A DNA stretch of 64,000 nucleotides, taken from Simmondsia chinensis. Lineage: Eukaryota; Streptophyta; Magnoliopsida; Caryophyllales; Simmondsiaceae. The notes below the pieces were generated by a model that searched no databases, had not been told where the DNA came from, and saw only the letters and a list, made by a program, of their open reading frames with translations. Made by a program: the position numbers and the translations under genes. Each line of letters starts with the position of its first letter. The first letter of the stretch is position 1. This document shows, in pieces, positions 34,001-42,900 of the stretch. The stretch covers positions 30,077,438-30,141,437 of the forward strand of contig JAGTTD010000001.1 in NCBI GenBank assembly GCA_018398585.1. The letters run 5' to 3'.

Positions 34001-37000
34001 TGCCCACCCCTAAACCTGGCACCCATTCCACCACTCATTTTACTTTATTAAGAAACCACAACGCGAACCCACATTCTCAAAACGAAAAGGAGACAGACTA
34101 GGTATGGTGCGCATTCTCAAGAGGAAGATCTCTAAGATTGCACTCTAGGATAAAGTCGCGAAATCTCCGCATGTGACGAGTAGACATGGTAGCATTGTAT
34201 CTTTCATAGAGGAAGATCTCTAAGATTGCACTCTATGATAAAGTCCCAAAATGTCCGCATGTGCCGAGTAGACAAGGTAGCATTGTATCTTTCATGAGGG
34301 AAATGACACCTAGGAATCAATTCTAACCACAAGGGCCATAAAAGGTACCAATCCTCCCCCCCCCCCCCCCCCCCCCCGGGGGGGAGGGGGGGAAACCAAA
34401 AAATGACAAACTAACACACACCATTCACAGCATCTACGCAGGTCCAAACCTAGCATCCCACATGATGAAGACACCCACAGATGGAAGATAAAATCTAATC
34501 CTTATTCCTAAACTCCCACAATCCTCTTCTTGTAAGAAAACTAAATCAAGGACGGCTAAAGGAGCATGCAAGGACAACTGAAGAAGCGTGCTTCTAACAA
34601 CACGACTCTTATCCAGCATCCCCATATTCTGCAAACTCGGGGTTTTCATTTTATAGAGGACCTAACCCTTCTTCCATTTCATCTCCCCTCTATAAGAGGA
34701 ACCAAAGGCCAATCTAGCCTCTTTACCTTCCGTTCCATACAAAACATAGGGGTAACAACCTATAACTAGCTTGAACGATTGTCCCTTATGGTCCTAATGT
34801 CAAATCCAACTCGCACAGCTTTTATTTTTAGTGTCTATGGCATACATATATTCTAACACTTGTTTTATTCATTCACCCTTTTGTTTGATCATCCTTCCAA
34901 CTAAATAAGGCTCTACATAAACAAGGAAGAGGGAAAAGGAGAGATCAATTCCGCAATGTATAGCACTGCCAAATATCTTCCAGAAAATACAGTAGCAGTG
35001 CCATCAACATTCCACAAGTTAAGAACCACTAGGTCATCTTGGATACTTAGCAAGAAATGAGTTTCTTTAAGAGCCTGGCATATCTCAATTAAAAGGACGA
35101 AAGGAATCAAGCAACTTTCCATACAAAACTTACAAACACTAAGGTCCTACTTGACATATGGAATTGGAGCCTAGAATTGGGGCTGAGAACGGAATTGTGG
35201 TCCAGCATTCCAATTCTCTTGTTTGGTTCAATTGTTGGAATTGGAATTACAATTCCACAGCCCAATTTCATGAAATTGGGTTTTAATTGAAAATGATACA
35301 TTCCATCTCCTCAAGGTGGGGTGAAAGAATTGCAATTTCATATGAACTCTACTAACTTTAAACCCAAAATGATCCAACATAATTAACCCAAAACCTAGAT
35401 GATTTAAACTGAAACACCCGACCCAACCTAAATTAGAACTACAACACAAAATGACCTACTTGAATGACTCACACCCAAACGCATCTAACCCAACTTGAAC
35501 CTAACCAATCTAACTTAAAGTTGCAAATACCCAACCAAATGGACTGAAAATGCAAGATGACTCAAACCTCAAATGACCCTACTTAACTTGGGTTTGACTT
35601 GAACGAGACCCAGTCAAGCTGATCCAAAACCCAAGATAACCCAACGTAATTGACCCAAACCTAGAGATGACTTAAACTGAACATGATGTGACACGACTCA
35701 ATGCGACCTAAATTTGACCCAGCTTAGGTAACTCAGGACTAGAAAAGACACAATCCAATTAACTTGAAACCAAAATGGCTTGAGGCCTAAATCACCGTAC
35801 CTAACTCATACCCAACTCGGGCTAACCCGAGTCCTAAAACGAACCCATCTAATTAACCCAAAACCCGATATGACTTGAGCACAATATGATCCAATCCAAC
35901 TAGGACCCGACCCAAGTTGACCCAAAACTCGAAATTACTCAAATCCAAAATGATTTGATCCCATCGAAAGCCAACCCTAGTTGACCTAAAATTCGAAATA
36001 ATCTAACTCCGTTGGTTCAAAATGCAAGACAATTAGTTATGAAATTACAATTTCAACTTTCAATTTTTTGGTTAGCCCAACAATAAAATTTCAATTTCAT
36101 CCTATTTCTAATTCCATCAAAACTAGAATTGAAATTGCAGTTCCATAGTCCCAAGTCCAATTCTGATTATATATGTCAAGCAGAGCCCAATGCAATTCAC
36201 TCAATCACTTGAGCAACATGCAAACGTCATAATAGCATGCAAATACTTTCCATTTAGTTCCTTTTAATCAGGGACAATTTCATACTCACCAAGAACTGCC
36301 TTTGGCTTCCCTTTGGGAACCTCCTTGCTTATGGGTGTTGCAGTTTGTTTCAGTTTTCTAGAATTTTGCGGTTTGGCAAGAGAGACTTTCACATTGACCT
36401 ATATTAGAAAATAGATAAATTATTTGAGTCCAAGCACAGAAGTATGCTCCAGTGAAGTAAATTGTGAAAGATAGAACACCTTGACCCCATCATCAATCGG
36501 TGACTCCTGACTAAAAGACTCGATGCATGAAATTGCAGCTTCCCGGGTTTTATAACTGATAAAAGCAAAGTCCTTTCTCCTTGAGGATTTTAGGCTTCGG
36601 GCGAGAACAACATAATCTATCTCTCCAACCCCCTTAAATATATCTTTGACTTTCTCTTCATCCCAAGTAGAAGGTATGAATTCAGCATACACAGTTTTGA
36701 CCTGCAAATGTCAAGGATCAACAGAACGGGAATCATTAAGTAACTATGTTTGAACTCACAGCATGATGATGAAGCTCAAAATAATTCCAATACAAAAACT
36801 AGGGTCAAAAAGGCATGATAAATTCAGGCATTGAGGAGCTTCATATGTATGGGATCAAAATACATGCTAATACAAACCTTCAGCATTTCTTCTTCATCAG
36901 GCTCCATCAAAGGCTCAGCCCAAGCAACTTTAATTTTCTGGTTGATTCCAAAAACTTCTTTCTTCTGGAGTTTCTTGTAAGCAATCTGAGCATCCTTGCA

Positions 37001-39922
37001 GGTTTCTAGTTCCAGAAATGCAAACCCTCGATTGCATTCAGTATTATTTGGATCAGCCATAACATTGACTTTGTCTATTTTTTCAATACCAATCTCATGT
37101 AATAGCTTGACAACCTATCCGAACATAGCCTTGGGGGAGTCAAGACAAGGTGGCCTCAAGGATGTTACTATATAAAATCAGCATAAAGAAAGAAACTTAC
37201 ATCTTTATCCTTCCAATACTTGTCAATATTACCAAGATATATTGTGTCATTACCCTTGGCGAGTGATGCAGAACATTGCTTTCCACAAATCTTCAATTTC
37301 CACATTTTCAACACAGGAAAAATCCAATCAAAAGATACATGCAGCATCACAAATAATTAAGTTAGTGCACGACTACGTAAGTAAGAGGAGAATGGGGAAA
37401 CTATTATTAAGAGAAACTACTATACTATCTATGATTTTTCAAACTAGCTGAGAACGGAGAAAGAGTTGCGTTTAGAATGGAAGATCAACAATCACAAATA
37501 TTACTTCCTGCACAAAGAATCTAAGGCATATAAAGTAACATGCAGGACAGGAATTTCTACGCCCACAAATTTTGAACAAGATATGCTATGTGTTCATCTG
37601 CTAAGAGCAATCAAGCAGCTAAGCAACTTGAGTTTGATTCATTTTGGCTTAGGCTGATATCGTGAACTTCGAAAGAGCAGCATATTATGGAGACTACAGA
37701 ACAGAAGATTGAAGGCTACATTGATGCCAAGAATATGAAACCATTCTCAAGGCTTTACCGAACAACTGGAGTTGTTAGTATGTTGATTTCTTGCCATGAT
37801 ATGAGAACCTATTTGATTGAGAACTAATCCCAATATCCCTCACTTTTAATATTAGTATTTGTGGCACATCGTATGGAGTTGTTTGCGCACTATCCATGCC
37901 CTAAACCCAATAAGCATTGGCATGAGAGACCATGTTAAAATATAAAATCATTCTTGGGTCTTCACCTAATAATTGAAGCTGTTGACATAATTGGCTCCTC
38001 GGCAGTTGGTTTCTACACGCTGCCTGTATTTCTATATTACTCTCACTCTGCATGATTATAACCAATTGGAGAACATGCTCGACCATGATTATCACAGCAG
38101 CTAAAGTGGCAGACAATATCCGCAATTTCAGCAGGTGCAAGGCCACAGCATAGGCCAACAGGTCACATAATTTGGCTTGTAGACATTAGTTAGACTAGTA
38201 AGCTTTCTGAGTAGATTTTGGTCGGTTTCTTCACAACTTACTTACTGAAGGAAAAAACTTTTCTTCATTAAATTTGTGTGCGGCAGTTTATACATCTAAC
38301 ATATATGGTCACAAACGCTTTGTCAATGTTTCCTGACACTCTAACCCAACAAGAAAAAAAGAATTATGTTATACTCACTCTCAAGCAGCACAAGTAACAA
38401 TAGATGGTCCATGTCTCATTATTCAAAGGTCTCAAAATCTGTAGAAGTACCATAGCATGCTTGACCCTAAACAAAACTCAATGTAAATAATGCATCATGG
38501 AAGCCTCATAATTCTGAATTCAAATGGTACACAAATATCATTCATCTTCTCGCATTTGAAAATTACAGCTCAGATGTTAGTTACCAATGACTTGAGCAAA
38601 AGAGGAAGAACAGGTATTTGGCATCATGTAAACCCTCATCCAGCATCCCCTGTCCAGCTGGGTAAGGTACTCGCTCAAAACCCTATTTCTTGGTTGGATG
38701 AAATAATTTTACTTTGTTTGGATGCATGAAACAATTGAAAAGCTGAATGTGGGAATAATGCATATGTTAACATCTAGCCTTGTTATGGTAGTAAAGTTTG
38801 CTGTGTCTTTCATCTATCCGACATTATCTGAAAAGGCATGCCAAAGCGAAACATGGGAATAAGGCATGCATTTCACATTAACATCTAGCCTCATTATGGT
38901 AGTAAAGTCCACCGTGTCTTTCGTTTGTCGGACAATATCAGAAAAGGCATGCCTAGGCACTAAGGAATGCTTATTAGCCTCACACGTTGATGTCCTACAT
39001 GTATCCAACAACCTTTACACACTACGGACACACTATGGCATCAAACAAGACAAAATTTGTCATTATTCATTTTCGTGAACTATACCCCATGCTATCACAT
39101 GTCAGGGGATAGATAAAGGATCAGCAAATGACATGTTCGGGTTTAATAGACATCTTCCTGCTGTTTCCAATAATAACCTTAAGACCTTTTAGTGAGATTT
39201 GGTTTAAGCTATAATATTTTTATAACATGATATAAGAACCTGCCTTTTTATTTTGGCTGCGCTCGCCATTTGAATCAAGAAGAAGGGGCATGCTAGCTAA
39301 TCAGGCTTTCAGGTCGAGACGCCAGCAACAAAATAAGTGGGTTTCAACCAATTTCTACAGTCTAGCAGAGTCACCTCTGATTACCCTTCCCACACCCCAC
39401 CCCCTTTTCTGCTACAAAGACATTGATGTTGAGTCACTGGCAGTGAACAGGCTTACAGCCCAACAATGGCCAACGACTCATACAGAGCCTTCAGGAGACC
39501 TATGGCAGCTACCAGACTCCATTATAGCCTCAACACTGTCACATCAGATTACAAGGAACCAGGCCATATGTCAATGTAAAGGAACCAATTATATCCCAAA
39601 AGCTTAAGTTGTCAGATAAAGACTAGTTTCTTACTATACCATACCCCTTCAAAACCTCCATGTTCAAGAGGACCAGGTATCATTAGAAGGAAACCAACTA
39701 TCCTCAAATCTTAAGTCATTAGGTGAATGCACATGACCAAACAGTCAAATATATGGGCATGTATGATTACATACATTTTTATGAAGCTAGTCCTCGAAGG
39801 AATCATGTCCTAGCCTTTCAAAAAAACATCATACATAATAATATCCATATTTTGCCATATACATTCAAGTTGGGGGTCCTCGGACACAGCCTCCCTTTAG
39901 GGTAAGGCTACATACATCCCCC

Positions 39923-39957
<35 letters not shown>

Positions 39958-42900
39958 GGGGTTAGGTGGCGTTGTTGTTGTTGTTGTATTTTTCCATATA
40001 CATGTCCTACTTCGATAATGGGGCTCCTCCGCCAATAGGCATCAAGAGCTAGGCTTCAGAGGCCCAACCACCCAAGAGTTTGCAAATTGACATTAACAAC
40101 AAAATTTTAGCAACAAACCAGCTGTTGTACAGAGAAATTGTGGGAATAAATATCTTAGATTTCTCCTCTCATGGCACAACCCCAAACAACTTAAGTTTGC
40201 ACGAATAGGTCTATCTTTTGCCTCCTCAGCACAGATACAAGGTTATCAATCAAATTCACACGGTACATAGAACTACAATAACCACATTACTACCAAGTCA
40301 TATACATTAACATTGTTGATGGGTCTATTTTATAGCCCAATGGTGGCTCTATTAGAAATTAAAAAATTCATCAAGTACGGATAAATGTTTCTTGGTACCA
40401 ATGACAAAAAGATATGGGGGTCAAAGGGGCAATTATGGATAACACTAAAGCCAAACTTCCGAAACCTTCACTTCAAAGAGAAAAAGGGTTTCAAAGATGT
40501 GGATCCCATAAGCCTTATTAGTTTCATATAGAAGTTGATGGTTATATTTTTGCCTCCAAGATTGACGAGTCTTGGAGGGGAGATGAATCATTGACATCGT
40601 GTAAGAGAGATGGATCCTTGACTTGGGACTCATAATTATAATGAGTGAAGCTAGCACTGGAAGTAAGGATCAAAAAGCATATAATACCATAAGGCCTACG
40701 ATCAAGCTGATCATGGCTACACCCTCAAATATTCGAGAGAGAATTAGTTTGCAGGAACTCAAGGTACTCCAAATAAATTTTGTATTCTGTATCTGTTTTG
40801 CCTCTTCTCATCAATGATTGATAGCAGGTATAGCTTGCTTGTCTCTTATAAGTAGGATGTTGATTTGAGATATAGGTATTGTCTTTTACAAGGGCTCCTA
40901 GAAGGATAGTCTAATATCTACAGTAAACAAGAAGCAATGTTCATTCATTCACCAAAAATGCAATCTTTACTCCTAGGACAATGGCTCTTAATCCTACAAC
41001 TGCTCCCCCATCCCTTGAATCAGTTGCCTACTCCCACAAATATTCAAGAGAGAATTAGTTTGCAGGAACTCAAGGTACGTCAAATAAATTTTGTACTCTG
41101 TTTTGCCTCTTCTCATCAATGGTACCAGGTATAACTTGCTTGTCTCTTGCTTGAGATATAGGGATTGTCTTTTATGAGGTCTCCTGGAAGGATAGTCTAA
41201 TATTTCATTCATTCACCAAAAATGCAATCACTATTCCTAGGGCAATGGCTACCAACTCTTAATCCTACCACTGTTACCCCATCCCTTGAATCAGTTGCTT
41301 GCCTGAAAGCAACCTCCAATCAGAGTGAGATCCTCACTACAGGAGTCATCAATGCATCCGTATGCATTTTAGCAACCCATGGGCTATTTTCTAATGCATA
41401 ATTGGCCTTTCTTTGGAACATAATTCCAAGGATAAAGCAGTTTGAAATTCTTCCATGCAAAATTTTGGGAGGAAGCTAGCTGGCTAGACTCATGATACCT
41501 TTCCAAGGGGTACAAACCCTCATCAAACGTATCCTCTAGATCCTACCTTCTCATTTCCAATCCCTTGTTTACATCTATATTGATTGCAAAATAGAATCAA
41601 GGGCATTATTCAAAACAATTCCAATGCAGTACATTTGGCCACCCCTTCGAATACCACTCTGTTAAATGGGAAATGTCAAAGTAACATATTTCTAAGGGGA
41701 GCTTGAGAGGTTGGGAATTATATAAAGCCACAAGCCTGCTCAAAGAACAAAAAGGAACTGAAAGGCCCTACTTCATATTATATACCTCACTTTGACTACA
41801 GTTTCAACCATCAGATTCAGCTTAGGTTGGATAAACCAGAAATTGACCACCAATTATCAAGCGATTGTAGCTCATCTAGAGTTAGATTTAATACACACAC
41901 CAGATAATGATTGAATAAAATGGATGTCTAAAACAAGCACTACCACAAGGTCTCCGTATTTCAGATGGGCCAAAAGCAAGTCACGCATTTTGCATTCCTT
42001 ACTTGGGCAACTAAACCAATAAAAATCAAACAAATGGTAGGAGAAATACAAATACCTCAACTTTAGTAAACTTTTCCACGGCCTTTCTGGCATCTCCTGG
42101 TGATGCATATCTCAGAAATGCATATGCTTTACTCTTATCGACCTTATCTTTCATTATAATAGTCACATCCAAAATCTCCCCGGCCTCCTGAAAAATGTTT
42201 TTAATATCCTCCTCTTTTGTTTCCCTATCCAAACCACCAATAAATATTTCTGTCTTCCTCCTCTTGCGCCGCTGCATTGCCTCCAACACCCCACTAAACA
42301 ACTTCACCTCCCCCACCCCATCTTCTCGCTTAGCACCCTTGTCCCCGACTTCCTCTGCCTCACTCCTCACGTCCACTTCAACTTCAACTTTTCCATCACC
42401 TAAATCCTCATTGCCATTCCCACATTGATCATTCCTTTGTCCTACTTCTTCATTCACAGTTTCAGTAGAAACCTTCGCCTTAGCATCCTTGTCCATGGAT
42501 CCTCTTAAAACATCCTCACATTTATCATTACGGGCAATTGAAACACCATTATTTCCATCAGTTCCTGTTTTTTCGTCCACTTTCATAGGTAATGACACAT
42601 CAGCATCCAAATTCTCAGCTTTCAATGTAACGGAAACCAAGGATTCCGCATTCTTTGCAACATCAGTAGTCATTCCAGCCCTCCCCACTTCACTGTTAAC
42701 AACCCTTTCAGGCACATTCTTCACAACATTCATTATCTTCTTCTCCTGAGCATCCTCACTTTTTTCAACCTCCATCAGCACACTCTTCTCATTATGAGCA
42801 ACTGAAACATCCTCTGTATTTTCATCCACTTTCACAGATAATGAAACATCAGTAGCATCTGCCTTCTCTGCATTCTCAGCCTTACCCAATTCATCGACTT

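Larger units (their letters stand above)
31550..34650 (-). pseudogene. L1-type LINE remnant (endonuclease and reverse transcriptase)
   Basis: On the minus strand: endonuclease-like [10 protein letters not shown] and [13 protein letters not shown] (34650-34434); RT blocks [40 protein letters not shown] and [13 protein letters not shown] (33455-33222); [11 protein letters not shown] and [14 protein letters not shown] (33170-33040); and further downstream [20 protein letters not shown] (near 32900). These are typical of plant L1 ORF2. It is heavily broken. It holds a tandem duplication (34115-34300) and a C/G run. Confidence 0.8.

Noticed and set aside
42026..42055. Extension of the RRM exon 1 frame to a stop at 42026
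   Set aside because: The last codons lie beyond a good GT donor and break RRM1, which continues correctly in the exon at 37290.
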